Of a DNA stretch of 64,000 nt, positions 17,527 to 25,977 are shown one piece after another (the stretch's first letter is position 1; the number at the start of each line of letters is the position of its first letter). Where the stretch lies: assembly GCF_020736365.1 (NCBI RefSeq), contig NZ_CP085988.1, forward strand, positions 2,424,001-2,488,000, read 5' to 3'. The stretch is from Clostridium sp. M62/1. GTDB lineage: Bacteria > Bacillota > Clostridia > Lachnospirales > Lachnospiraceae. The position numbers were made by a program, and so were the translations under genes. The notes beneath the pieces were generated by a model. That model was not told where the DNA came from. It did no database searches and saw nothing but the letters and a program-made list of their open reading frames with translations.

Positions 17527-18253
17527 TCCGGTACCCTCTCGGCGTCACCATGCGCCCCAGAATCTCCCTGGTTGCCTCATTTCCCACAAACACCGTGGTA
17601 AACATGTCTGCGCCGGCGTCCATCAGCTGTGACAGTGTCATCAGCTCCACCGCCTCCCCCTCCCGGCCGATGTTTCTCACAAGGCCGCAGACCGTTTCCG
17701 GCCTTTTATATTCCATCAGGATCCGGCAGGCCCATTTCAGATATCCTGCACGCTTTTTGCTGGACGGGTTATAGATGCAGATGGAAAAATCACCCTGGGC
17801 CGCAGCACGCAGCCGCTTTTCAATCACCTTTGCAGGTGTCAGAAGATCGCTTAAGCTGATTACGGCAAAATCATGGCCGAGAGGAGCTCCTAAGAGGGCT
17901 GCGCCGCTCAGGGCCGCCGTCACTCCCGGCACAATCTCTGCTTCCACTCCCGGGAATTCCGGCAGAAGCTCCAGTATGAGTCCTGCCATCCCATAGACGC
18001 CGGCATCCCCGCTGCAGATCATGGCAGTTTTCTTCCCCCCGGCGGCCTCCGCAAGGGCCATCCGGCAGCGCGCCGTTTCCTGTCTCATAGGGGTTGTGAG
18101 ATATTCCTTCCCCGGAAACGCCTCCTGAATCAGATCCACATATACCGTATAACCTGCGATGACCTGGCACGACTCCAGTGTTTTTTTTGCCCGGATTGTC
18201 ATATTCTCCAGGGCTCCCGGGCCGATTCCGACCACGTAAATTTTCTTTTCCAT
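17519..18253 (-). CDS. cbiH: Cobalt-precorrin-3 C17-methyltransferase
   Basis: 244 aa. It methylates C17 and contracts the ring. Class III methyltransferase motifs are VVGIGPGALENMT, GYTVYVDLI, CSGDAGVYGMAGL, VPGVTAALSGAALLGAPLGHDF and YNPSSKKR, the last being typical of CbiH/CobJ. The ribosome site and start codon are part of a 16-bp tandem duplication (18252-18283), so an upstream ATG opens a three-codon frame that stops where the real start region begins. Confidence 0.96.
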   Translation of the reverse strand: MEKKIYVVGIGPGALENMTIRAKKTLESCQVIAGYTVYVDLIQEAFPGKEYLTTPMRQETARCRMALAEAAGGKKTAMICSGDAGVYGMAGLILELLPEFPGVEAEIVPGVTAALSGAALLGAPLGHDFAVISLSDLLTPAKVIEKRLRAAAQGDFSICIYNPSSKKRAGYLKWACRILMEYKRPETVCGLVRNIGREGEAVELMTLSQLMDAGADMFTTVFVGNEATREILGRMVTPRGYRNV

Positions 18254-18273
18254 TCTGTTATCCTTCCATTCTA

Positions 18274-19446
18274 TTATCCTTCCGCACTGTACCTATCCAG
18301 GTTCCTGCCGGTTTCAGCTTCCTGCCCCCATTCCATCCGGATAATCCGCTTCCTGAGGGCGAGAGCCCCAGTCACGCCTCCCTCCGCCTGCTTTTCCACG
18401 GCAAGAAAAGCCTCGTAAGGGCCGGCAGCCAGAACTGCCGCCCGCTCACAGACATTCCCGACTCCTGTGGTGCGTCTGACAAAGTCCGACTCCCGGAAGC
18501 TGCCAGACACCTTGCCTAACTCCTCAGCAGAAAAAAAGCAGATCTCCTTTCCATGCTCCGACGCAAAATCAAGAAGCCCCTGCTCCTCTTTTTTTAAATC
18601 AATGGTGGCAATCCGAAACACGCTCTCCATCCCCAGCCCGGCCATTTCAAGAATCCGTCTGGCCAGGGCCTCTATCTCCTCTTTTCCGGCGCCTTTCCTG
18701 CACCCGATGCCAAGAACTGCATCCTGTCCCGTAAGCCGCAGGAAACGGCAGTCTCCTTCTGTATGCTCCGGCATCTTCAGGGAAAGAGAAGAATCCCTCC
18801 TTCTCCCCGCTTCCCCCACCCAGAGATTGAGCCGGTGAAGGGTCCCCGGATGAAGTTCAGGGCAGCAGGTCCCTTCCGTGGGAAATTCGCAGAAAAATCC
18901 CAGTCTCTCGCCTGCGAGAAGGGCGGCGGCAGCCTCCCTGGCCAGCCCCATGTCCTCAACGCGCAGATCATTTTTCCGGGCAAACACATCAGGAGCAAAC
19001 AGGCCATTCCTGTCTGTGGCCGTGGTGATGACCGGCAAAGCCCCGAGAAGAACGGCGGCCCGCTCTGCCAGCTCGTTGGCTCCGCCCAGATGGCCGGACA
19101 GGAGGGAGATGGAAAACTTTCCTGTCTCATCGATGACAACCACCGCCGGATCTTCTGTCTTTCCTCTCAGAAAGGGGGCGCAGGCGCGGACGGCGATCCC
19201 GGCGGCTCCTATGAAAAAGATTCCATCTGCCTTTTGAAACTGTCTTTTCGTCCAGCTCCCCAGGGACTCTGTGAGAACCGACAGACCTTCCGGCAATTCC
19301 TCCTGCCTGCGCTTTTCAGACATGTTCTGAAAGGCGGAAGACAGGACTGCCCCTTCGGCTTCCTCTCCCTCTGCCCTCAGTTTTCTTATAAGCTCGGACA
19401 GGAGTCTGGCTCCCCGCCCTGTAAAGGCGATTCCTGCCGTCTTCAT
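18274..19446 (-). CDS. cbiG: Cobalt-precorrin-5A hydrolase
   Basis: 390 aa. It opens the delta-lactone and releases the C20 unit as acetaldehyde. The N-terminal half has FTGRGARL, FIGAAGIAVRACAPFL, DETGKFSISLLSGHLGGANELA and TTATDRNGLFAPDVFA; the C-terminal half has LGIGCRKGAGKEEIE and the FVRRTTGVGNVCERAA..A segment. Both halves are the full CbiG architecture. It overlaps cbiF by ATGA at its start and shares the duplicated 16-bp unit with cbiH at its end. Confidence 0.95.
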   Translation of the reverse strand: MKTAGIAFTGRGARLLSELIRKLRAEGEEAEGAVLSSAFQNMSEKRRQEELPEGLSVLTESLGSWTKRQFQKADGIFFIGAAGIAVRACAPFLRGKTEDPAVVVIDETGKFSISLLSGHLGGANELAERAAVLLGALPVITTATDRNGLFAPDVFARKNDLRVEDMGLAREAAAALLAGERLGFFCEFPTEGTCCPELHPGTLHRLNLWVGEAGRRRDSSLSLKMPEHTEGDCRFLRLTGQDAVLGIGCRKGAGKEEIEALARRILEMAGLGMESVFRIATIDLKKEEQGLLDFASEHGKEICFFSAEELGKVSGSFRESDFVRRTTGVGNVCERAAVLAAGPYEAFLAVEKQAEGGVTGALALRKRIIRMEWGQEAETGRNLDRYSAEG

Positions 19447-20243
19447 CTGTCTTCCTCTCCACGGCCGGGCAATGAGGCCCCGCTTTCTTTCGTTCCCCTG
19501 CGAAACTCTGTGGTAAATCCCGGATCATAGAGCTTTGAGCGCTCAAAGCTTCGGTGAGCCACCGCCTCTCCCACGAGAATCAGGGCTGTCTTTGTTATCT
19601 TCTCTTTTCTGGCCGTCTCCCAGAGGGTCCCCACGGTGCAGGTTACCGCCTTCTCATCGGGCCATGTGGCCTTGTACACAATGGCGGCAGGCGTGTCCTG
19701 CCTGTAGCCCCCTCTGATAAGCTCTGCGGAGAGCTCCTTTAATAACCCTGTACTCAGGAAAATAACCATGGTAGACTGATGGGCTGCAAATGACGCGATC
19801 TTTTCCTTTTCAGGGACAGGCGTCCTGCCCTCCATTCTCGTGATCACAACGCTCTGAGAGACACCCGGGAGGGTGTATTCCAGATTCAGGGCAGCAGCTG
19901 CTCCGCAGAAGGAGCTGACTCCCGGGCACACCTCATAGGAGATCCCCTCCCGGTCCATCCAGTCCATCTGCTCTCTGACGGCGCCGTAAAGGCAGGGATC
20001 GCCTGTATGCAGGCGGACGGTCATTTTTCCTTCCCTCTCTGCCTGCATCACCGCCTCCATGACCTCCTCAAGGGTCATTTCTGCGCTGTTTAAAATCCTG
20101 CAGTCTTTTCTTCCATAGTTCAGAAGCTCCGGGTTCACCAGGGAACCGGCATAGATGATCACATCTGCCTGCTCCAGAAGTCTGGCTCCCCTCACTGTAA
20201 TCAGGTCCACAGCACCGGAACCTGCTCCGACAAAGTATACCAT
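19443..20243 (-). CDS. cbiF: Cobalt-precorrin-4 C11-methyltransferase
   Basis: 266 aa. Starts MVYFVGAGSGAVDLITVRGARLL and has IIYAGSLV, HTGDPCLYGA, the GVSSFCGAAAALNLEYTLP segment and TMVIFLST, all typical of CbiF/CobM. It methylates C11 before CbiG acts. ATGA overlap with cbiG shows tight coupling. Confidence 0.96.
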   Translation of the reverse strand: MVYFVGAGSGAVDLITVRGARLLEQADVIIYAGSLVNPELLNYGRKDCRILNSAEMTLEEVMEAVMQAEREGKMTVRLHTGDPCLYGAVREQMDWMDREGISYEVCPGVSSFCGAAAALNLEYTLPGVSQSVVITRMEGRTPVPEKEKIASFAAHQSTMVIFLSTGLLKELSAELIRGGYRQDTPAAIVYKATWPDEKAVTCTVGTLWETARKEKITKTALILVGEAVAHRSFERSKLYDPGFTTEFRRGTKESGASLPGRGEEDR

Positions 20244-20290
20244 TCTGCTCTCCTTCCAGCATCTTGCGCCGGCTTTCTCGCCGCCGCCTT

Positions 20291-20995
20291 TTATCTCTTT
20301 CCTTCCTCTGCCCTGTCTGCAGCAAGGATCAGGGAATAGTAGCCTGCCTGCTCCGGAATCTCTTCCAGCGAGCCGAATACTCTCTCCCCGGCCATTCCGC
20401 AGTTTTCTACCATTCTGGCCTCGAGACCACGCTTCACGAGAAGCTCCTTTACGCTTCCCATCTGCCGCCCGGCCTTCATTAACACCTTCACTCCCGGCAG
20501 GGCCAGCGCCTCCTCAATCTGATAGGAAGCCGGGATCACATGGAGCTCTTCGGCTCCATTGACCAGGGGCTCCCCGAGTCTTGCAGCCGCTGCACAAAAG
20601 GAGGGAACTCCATTGACAATCTCTGCCTCAAAGCCCATCTTTCTGATTCTCTCGTGAACATAGAGATAGGTGGAGTAAATGGTCGCATCGCCGAGGGTAA
20701 GAAATGCCACCTGTTCTCCCGCCTTCAGCCGCTCTGCCAGTTTATCTGCGGCCTCCCGGTGACTTTTCTCCAGGATTTCCCTGTCCTTTGTCATCGGCAT
20801 CGGCAGAAACAGGCAGGGCTTTTCCTCTATTTCCGGAACTGCCTGTCTGGCTATCTGGTATGCTGTGCACTTTTCCTTTTCCCTGTGAGGAATCGCAATC
20901 ACCTGGCATTCCCTTATTATCCGCACGGCTTTCAGAGTCATAAGCTCCGGATCTCCCGGCCCGACTCCCACACCGTATAAACGTCCCTGTTTCAT
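20291..20995 (-). CDS. cbiL: Cobalt-factor II C20-methyltransferase
   Basis: 234 aa. Starts LYGVGVGPGDPELMTLKAVRII, followed by FLPMPMTKD, LTLGDATIYSTYLYVHERI, and NGVPSFCAAAARLGEPL, typical of CbiL/CobI. It methylates C20 of cobalt-sirohydrochlorin, the first step after cobalt insertion. The 86-bp gap before it contains two near copies of TCTGCRTTCTTCTG (21028-21056). Confidence 0.96.
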   Translation of the reverse strand: MKQGRLYGVGVGPGDPELMTLKAVRIIRECQVIAIPHREKEKCTAYQIARQAVPEIEEKPCLFLPMPMTKDREILEKSHREAADKLAERLKAGEQVAFLTLGDATIYSTYLYVHERIRKMGFEAEIVNGVPSFCAAAARLGEPLVNGAEELHVIPASYQIEEALALPGVKVLMKAGRQMGSVKELLVKRGLEARMVENCGMAGERVFGSLEEIPEQAGYYSLILAADRAEEGKR

Positions 20996-21081
20996 CTGTA
21001 TCCTGTCCTTCCTGTCTTTTTCTCAAATCTGCATTCTTCTGTCTGCGTTCTTCTGTCAAATTTATATCATGTTTCATCGGC

Positions 21082-22500
21082 TTACCGGTTCCCGGCATCC
21101 GGATCTCCTGATAGCTCCCTGAGCCTTTCAGCCATATCCTCTGCGCCGCCTGTCATCCCCAGAATTCCCGAGGCTCCGGAAAACACGATCACCTCTGTCC
21201 TGAGTCCAAACCGCTCCTCTAAAACCTTTTTTATCCGCCCCGTGACGATCTCCATTACCGGGGCAAGGAACCCTCTGGCCTTGAGAAGCTCTGCTGCCTC
21301 ATCGGTGGTATTCATGGAGAGCACCGTCTCTGCCAGGGCTTTGTACTCCACTTTTCCTTCCCGCTCAAAGCTTTCAAATCCTTTTCCTTTTTCCTGCGCC
21401 TGCCGCGCGGCCTCCTCCACGCAGTCTGCCAGAATTTCCATTCTCCTGTCGCCGTACTTTGAGTGGGTGTTCATCACTCCCCCTGCTACCTTCACCAGCT
21501 TTCCCAGATGTCCGGCAAACAGCACCTCTCTGATTCCTGCCTCCTTAAGCATCTGGAAGGTCTCCCCCACAAAGTTGCTGCATTTGACGAAGGATTCCAT
21601 GGAGAGGCCCAGACTCTCCAGAAGAAACGCCGCCCCGTAATTTCCGGGCGCCACAGCCAGGAGCCTTCTGCCCTCCGCCGCATGCACCTGTATATCGAGT
21701 CTAATCGTTTCCAGCAGCGCTTCCTCGCTCATGGGATTGACAATCCCCGTAGTTCCCAGCACGGAAATCCCCCCCATAATGCCCAAATGGGGGTTGAAGG
21801 TCTTTTCCGCCAGCCTCTCCCCGTCGGGGATGGAGATCTCCACACAGATGGGCCGGCTCTCGGCGTATTCCCTCAGAACTTCTCTCACAGCGTCGGCAAT
21901 CATTCTGCGGGGCACCGGGTTTATGGCCGGATACCCCGGCGGGCACTTGAGTCCTCTCTTTGTCACCCTGCCGATTCCTCTTCCGCCGCCTATGTACACG
22001 GTCACCGGCTCCCGGCAGTCACAGTATATCCCGGGGTGTTCTCCGGACTCTGTCTCCTCCGATACATCCGTCCCGTTTTTCCTAAGCACAGATTTTTCTC
22101 CTGGCATCCAGACGGCTGCATATACCAGAGCCCCGTCGGTCACATCGGGATCGTCCCCGGCATCCTTTCTCACTGCGCAGATTTCCCTTCTGCGCCCCGG
22201 TCTCTCCCTTCTGTGCCCCGGTCTTTCCCGGCCGGGTCCTCCTGTCAGCCCGTTTCCGCTCACGCTCTGCTTTGCTGTCTCTCCCGGCTCTTCCCCGGGC
22301 CACCATACCTCAAATACGGCTTCAAGCCCTCCAGGAGTCATCAGAGAAACCGCTTTTTCTCTAGCTCCGCCTAAAAGCGACCGGACTGCTGCCTTGGCTG
22401 CAGCTGCGGCGCAGGTCCCTGTGGTGAATCCCTTCCTCAGCTCTTTTTTCTCTGGCCTTTTTCCTGTGTCTTTCTTCTGCTCATCGTTTTTCGGCATCAC
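21082..22500 (-). CDS. cbiD: Cobalt-precorrin-5B C1-methyltransferase
   Basis: 472 aa, longer than the usual 360-380. The family core is intact: LRKGFTTGTCAAAAAKAA, KDAGDDPDVTDGA, YIGGGRGIGRVTKRGL, PGYPAINPVPRRMI, FNPHLGIMGGISVLGTTGIVNPMSE and FAGHLGKLVKVAGGVMNTHS. The extra length comes from an N-terminal lysine/glutamate-rich tail and a linker at about residues 80-110 that carries a tandem 21-bp repeat (RERPGHR/RERPGRR, 22191-22232). It methylates C1 after CbiG. Confidence 0.96.
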   Translation of the reverse strand: MMPKNDEQKKDTGKRPEKKELRKGFTTGTCAAAAAKAAVRSLLGGAREKAVSLMTPGGLEAVFEVWWPGEEPGETAKQSVSGNGLTGGPGRERPGHRRERPGRRREICAVRKDAGDDPDVTDGALVYAAVWMPGEKSVLRKNGTDVSEETESGEHPGIYCDCREPVTVYIGGGRGIGRVTKRGLKCPPGYPAINPVPRRMIADAVREVLREYAESRPICVEISIPDGERLAEKTFNPHLGIMGGISVLGTTGIVNPMSEEALLETIRLDIQVHAAEGRRLLAVAPGNYGAAFLLESLGLSMESFVKCSNFVGETFQMLKEAGIREVLFAGHLGKLVKVAGGVMNTHSKYGDRRMEILADCVEEAARQAQEKGKGFESFEREGKVEYKALAETVLSMNTTDEAAELLKARGFLAPVMEIVTGRIKKVLEERFGLRTEVIVFSGASGILGMTGGAEDMAERLRELSGDPDAGNR

Positions 22501-22625
22501 GTCTCCCTGCTCTGTTCCTGCCCTCTCACCTGGTCCTGCATCCTACGTTAATCGCCGCCTGATGCTTCCCGGCACGCTCTCACCATTTGTCCCGTCATTT
22601 TCCCGGCTCTGCCTGCGCACCACCT

Positions 22626-23501
22626 TCACCGGAGCGCTTCTGCTTTAAAGGACTCTGCCCTCCGGGCATGGCTTACATAGATTTCCCGGATTCCCCGGTA
22701 TTCCCCAAGGCCCCTCTCCAGCAGGGAAACCTGAAAGCCCCTCTCCTTCAGGCGGCTTTTCCAGGTATTCTCCCCCTCTCCTCCTATATCACGGAGGATA
22801 TGAAGGCCGGCTGAGAGCATAAACGGAACCAGAAGGATATGAGCCCCGGGGGAGACTTTTAACCGCCGGATGACCGTTTCAAAATCCCTCTCTGCCTCCT
22901 CGAGAGTCGCAAAATGCATCGCTCCCCTGCTCATCTCACAGGCCAAAGCTTCCATTGCGTCAGAGAGATTTTCCATTTTTTTCTCTGCCCCGGAAGCAGG
23001 ATCTTCTCTCCCACTCCCACTGCCCTCTCTCTCATCATTGGATGCACCGACCGTTCCATGCCCTGCCAGAAGACAAATTTCCCCATTATGTAGTGCAGGC
23101 AGCTCTTCCCGCACAGCGCGGACTGCCTGTATTCTGTCCTCTGCTGTATCCAGCAGAGGTTTTCCCAGATATGCCTTTTTGCAGACAGACGGATGGGCCA
23201 GAAGCCACTCAGACAGCGTGCTTCTCAGCCGTCCATACTCCCCGCCTGCCGTCAGAAAAGTGGGCTGAACTGTCAGCTCATCTGCCCCTCTCTCTGCGAT
23301 CTCATCAAGGGCTTCCCACACCGTGCAGAAAGAACCTTTCCCCGTCTTTTTCAGCGCTTTCACAATTTTCTGGCTGGTAAAGGCCCGAAAGAGCTGATGC
23401 TCCGGAAAGGCCTCTGCCAGCTCCCGCTCAACGGCTCCTATCGTCTTTTCTCTCGTCTCATCCACAGTCGTTCCGAAGCTGACTGCAAGAACCGCTTTCA
23501 T
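22626..23501 (-). CDS. cbiK: Sirohydrochlorin cobaltochelatase
   Basis: 291 aa, ATP-independent class II chelatase that inserts cobalt early, which defines the anaerobic route. Motifs are LAVSFGTTVDETREKTI, QPTFLTAGGEY, LLAGHGTVGASND (metal-ligand His region) and LSAGLHILRDIGGEGENTWKSRL. A Gly/Ser/Glu-rich insert (GSGSGREDPASGAEKK) follows the second His region. The ATG at 23499-23501 was chosen because GGAGG lies 7 bp upstream and the protein then begins at the family start; an upstream ATG (23567) lacks a ribosome site. First gene of the 17-gene cobalamin run. Confidence 0.96.
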   Translation of the reverse strand: MKAVLAVSFGTTVDETREKTIGAVERELAEAFPEHQLFRAFTSQKIVKALKKTGKGSFCTVWEALDEIAERGADELTVQPTFLTAGGEYGRLRSTLSEWLLAHPSVCKKAYLGKPLLDTAEDRIQAVRAVREELPALHNGEICLLAGHGTVGASNDEREGSGSGREDPASGAEKKMENLSDAMEALACEMSRGAMHFATLEEAERDFETVIRRLKVSPGAHILLVPFMLSAGLHILRDIGGEGENTWKSRLKERGFQVSLLERGLGEYRGIREIYVSHARRAESFKAEALR

Positions 23502-23615
23502 CCTTTTTCCTCCATCGGGACTTTTCCAGCCTTCCGGCGCAGCTTTCCCGTTTTTTCTCCGTTTCATAAGCAGTATGTTCCATTTTTACGTACTTCACCG
23601 TTTAAATGCTTTATC

Positions 23616-23644
23616 ATTATATTCGATCAAATGTTTTCTTTCAA
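23616..23644 (-). promoter_or_regulatory. Promoter of the cobalamin gene run
   Basis: TTGAAA (23639-23644), 17-bp spacer, TATAAT (23616-23621). The -35 box lies inside the last codons of the spore protein gene. The predicted leader to cbiK is only about 105 nt and shows no B12-box, so regulation by a cobalamin riboswitch is not supported here. Confidence 0.85.
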
Positions 23645-23851
23645 TAGTTCCTTTTTCATTTCCCGCTTGCGTTTTGTGATCAGCCCTCCGATCCGGCCGC
23701 TTTCTTTTGAGGTCAGACATTTCCAGCCTCCGTTTATCACCTTATCTCCAAGCCCCAGTTCTTCTGCAATTTCAAACTTCAGCTTCTCCTCCGGGCTCAG
23801 GTTAGCCGGATCAAATATTTCATTTTTCTTGTCCTTTTTTTTCTGTGTCAC
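23627..23851 (-). CDS. Small acid-soluble spore protein, alpha/beta (SspF-like) type
   Basis: 74 aa. DNA-binding protein of dormant spores. It has the family core SPEEKLKFEIAEELGLGDKV, whose FEIAEELG segment is where the germination protease cuts, and the second conserved block LTSKESGRIGGLITKRK. Starts at GTG with GAAGGAGG 9 bp upstream. It indicates that the host forms endospores. Its 3' end contains the -35 box of the cobalamin promoter, so sporulation transcription through it could also read into cbiK. Confidence 0.93.
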   Translation of the reverse strand: MTQKKKDKKNEIFDPANLSPEEKLKFEIAEELGLGDKVINGGWKCLTSKESGRIGGLITKRKREMKKELLKENI

Positions 23852-23970
23852 AGGTCATGCCTCCTTCTGTTCTTCAAGATTCAATAGGAGTATACCCCTT
23901 CCCGGGGCGCCTATACACCAGAGGCTGATTTTTGCATCCCTGTTTTTCTTCTGCAGACATCCCATCTCCT

Positions 23971-24035
23971 GCAAAAAAAGCGGGCAGGCCCGCCTCAGCT
24001 CCCCCCTAATCATGAGGGGTTTGCCTGCTTTTTTG
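23971..24035. terminator. Bidirectional terminator-like hairpin
   Basis: GCAAAAAAAGCGGGCAGGC (23971-23989) pairs with GCCTGCTTTTTTGC (24022-24035); A and T runs lie within the stem feet on both sides. It separates the PadR/DUF1700 unit from the spore protein gene. Confidence 0.7.
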
Positions 24036-24382
24036 CGCCGCCGCGGGGCTGCCTTAAGCAGCCTTTTCCTCTGCGCAGCGTGCGCATCCCGCCCGTCAGG
24101 ACTTTCTGTATTATAGGAAATTCGGAGGAATTTCTTATAATAAAAGACCGTTCCTGCCCGACGCACTCACTGCAAACGGCAGAAACGGCCTGCTCTGTTT
24201 CGGCTGTCTCTCAGCTCTCTCATTTTCCCGGGGGATTATCATGCATGCCGCAGGGCAGGCAATCCTCCCCCCGATCCCGGTCGCACACCAGATTGCCCGA
24301 AGGAACCCGATGGCAGTCGGTTCGATCCCTGTAAATTCACAAAGACCGCCGCACATTTTCTCTCTGACTGTCAATGGCCCGG
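24036..24382. other. Gene-free stretch upstream of the spore protein
   Basis: About 350 bp without a supported gene. It contains an inverted repeat GAAATTC-GGAG-GAATTTC (about 24118-24135) flanked by ATAGG and TTATAAT. A 79-codon open frame on the minus strand (24135-24374) has no ribosome site. It may be the decayed 3' part of a longer DUF4097-type gene whose start survives at 24383-24622. Confidence 0.45.
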
Positions 24383-24622
24383 CTAATCCAGAAATACCGC
24401 GCAGCCGCCTTCTCTGTGACCTCCGTGGTCAAAATCCCACCATTCATCCTCGTCATGGAAAAGTTCGTCCTCCACCGCATCTTCCACCCTGTCAAGGAAG
24501 TGATCGATCGTTCTGTGGGACAGTCTCATGCCTCCGGCCACTCCGGCAGCTCCCGCTGTCACGATTCCAATCACAATCAAAATCCCACCGGCCAGCAGCA
24601 GGTTTCTCATCCAGCGCTTCAT
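24383..24622 (-). CDS. Small membrane protein, possibly truncated DUF4097-type
   Basis: 79 aa. One N-terminal membrane span (LLLAGGILIVIGIVTAGAAGVAGG) followed by an acidic, His-rich tail (FHDEDEWWDFDHGGHREGG). The ATG overlaps the DUF1700 stop (ATGA) and has GGGAGG upstream, so it is translated with it. In clostridia, PadR-DUF1700 pairs are commonly followed by a DUF4097 protein of about 300 aa with a similar start. Here only the first 70-80 residues remain, so truncation is inferred from context. Confidence 0.6.
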   Translation of the reverse strand: MKRWMRNLLLAGGILIVIGIVTAGAAGVAGGMRLSHRTIDHFLDRVEDAVEDELFHDEDEWWDFDHGGHREGGCAVFLD

Positions 24623-25533
24623 CTGTCCGCCTCCCCTCTTTTACTGCTGTTCCCGTTTTCTTCCTTACGCCGGCCTCTGAAACAGCTTCCAAGGTTCCTG
24701 AACACCCACGGCAGAAAGGTTCCGTAAAACAAAATTGCAAGAACCAGGGCCACAAGGCCGCAGCCTGTCATGATTAATCCGATTCCGAAAAACAGAAATC
24801 CTGCAGCAGGCTGTGCGGCAGTCCCAATCAGAGCCAAAACAGAGATCACAACTCCGCCTATCAAAAGGCCCCCCGCAATCACTCCCACAGTCAGAAGAAG
24901 TCCTGCAAGCGTCACAATGACGGAAAAGATGCCTCCGGCAACGACCCCCACACCGGCTATCCCAAGACCGAAGAGAGCCAGGACTAAAGGCCACAGAAGG
25001 ATCACCCCCACAATGCAGAGGGCTATCTGCCACCCGGCCATTCGCCCCTTCTTTTCCCTCTCTCTTGCATAGCTTCCCTTCACGTACTCTTCCCGGCCCT
25101 GGCTGTCTCTGGTTCTCTTCTCTTCCCCGGTGTCCTTCTTCATAGCCTTCCCTCTTTCAGAATACGCCTGATAACTGACCCGGGAAGCTGCTCTTTCGCC
25201 GCGGCTGTCTGACTCCTGCCCTCTGCTGCCGGCATCTTCCTTACCTTTCAAACCGTCACTTTTCTCTGCCAGCTCATATCTTTTTTTCACAGGACCGTGC
25301 TCCATATATCCGCTGTCGGTAAAAGCTCCGCCAGCCGCCGGCCCGTCTCCCAGACCGGAGCGGATAAAATCTGCCAGCTCTTCCGGGCTTCCCAGCTCCT
25401 CAAGCACCTTCGCCGTATTCTCGCCTGCCTCGTCCAGATACCCCTGATAATAGTCCAGGGCATCCCGTCTGTCATCCTCTGGAAGGTCTGTCAGCAAAGC
25501 CTCCAGCCTCTCTAAAAATTCTTTTCTGTCCAT
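24619..25533 (-). CDS. DUF1700 (HAAS-domain) membrane protein
   Basis: 304 aa. Residues 1-60 (MDRKEFLERLEALLTDLPEDDRRDALDYY...LEELGSPEELADFI) are the HAAS-type helical domain found next to PadR regulators. Residues about 65-165 are a charged, poorly conserved linker rich in Glu, Arg and Ser. Residues about 170-290 form a Gly/Val/Ile-rich membrane block with four or so spans. GGAGG 8 bp before the ATG. Forms an operon with the PadR gene, 3 bp upstream. Thought to be part of envelope-stress sensing; this is family knowledge, not visible here. Confidence 0.85.
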   Translation of the reverse strand: MDRKEFLERLEALLTDLPEDDRRDALDYYQGYLDEAGENTAKVLEELGSPEELADFIRSGLGDGPAAGGAFTDSGYMEHGPVKKRYELAEKSDGLKGKEDAGSRGQESDSRGERAASRVSYQAYSERGKAMKKDTGEEKRTRDSQGREEYVKGSYAREREKKGRMAGWQIALCIVGVILLWPLVLALFGLGIAGVGVVAGGIFSVIVTLAGLLLTVGVIAGGLLIGGVVISVLALIGTAAQPAAGFLFFGIGLIMTGCGLVALVLAILFYGTFLPWVFRNLGSCFRGRRKEENGNSSKRGEADR

Positions 25534-25536
25534 ACT

Positions 25537-25851
25537 CTATGCCTCCATCAGAATTTCCGAAATCCTCCCGGAATACACGCTCCACTCTCCTCTGTACAGA
25601 TTCAGCTGCGCCCTTCCGGACTCCGTAATCCTGTAGTATCTCCTGTTTCTTCCATCTATCGCCATATCATACACTTCCAGGCAGTCCTCTTTCTGGAGCC
25701 TGCGCAGAACCGGGTAAAGTGTGGACTCTGATATGTCAATCGCCCTCCTGACGTCCTGTGTAATTTTATAGCCATAGGTTCCTCCCGGTTCTCTGGACAC
25801 AACCGCCAGCACCACTGCGTCAAGAAGAGCCGCGCCTGTATTAAATACCAT
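25537..25851 (-). CDS. PadR-family transcriptional regulator
   Basis: 104 aa winged-helix protein. GGTYGYKITQDV, SESTLYPVLRRLQKEDCLEVYD and RRYYRITESGRAQL are the PadR signature; the short C-terminal helix provides dimerisation. Encoded first in the unit with DUF1700. The promoter region upstream is packed with AT palindromes that fit autoregulation by a PadR dimer. Confidence 0.92.
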   Translation of the reverse strand: MVFNTGAALLDAVVLAVVSREPGGTYGYKITQDVRRAIDISESTLYPVLRRLQKEDCLEVYDMAIDGRNRRYYRITESGRAQLNLYRGEWSVYSGRISEILMEA

Positions 25852-25977
25852 TCATCATCACCATCCCTTCTGCCTGCCCCTGAAATCCCTCCCTAATCTA
25901 AAACGGTTCAGGAGCAGAAAACACTTCATTTTCTGCTTTTCTATCCGGTATCCTTATGGGCAGTTCCTATTACAGAA

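Noticed and set aside
24300..24350. tRNA-like GGTTCGATCC T-loop
   Set aside because: The flanking bases do not pair as a T-stem and no cloverleaf can be built on either strand.
24135..24374. 79-codon open frame on the minus strand with several Cys and Gly
   Set aside because: No ribosome site, no neighbour coupling and no family pattern; more likely remains of a longer gene.
23502..24400. Possible cobalamin riboswitch upstream of cbiK
   Set aside because: No B12-box or GCCACTG-type element was found, and the promoter leaves only about 105 nt of leader.
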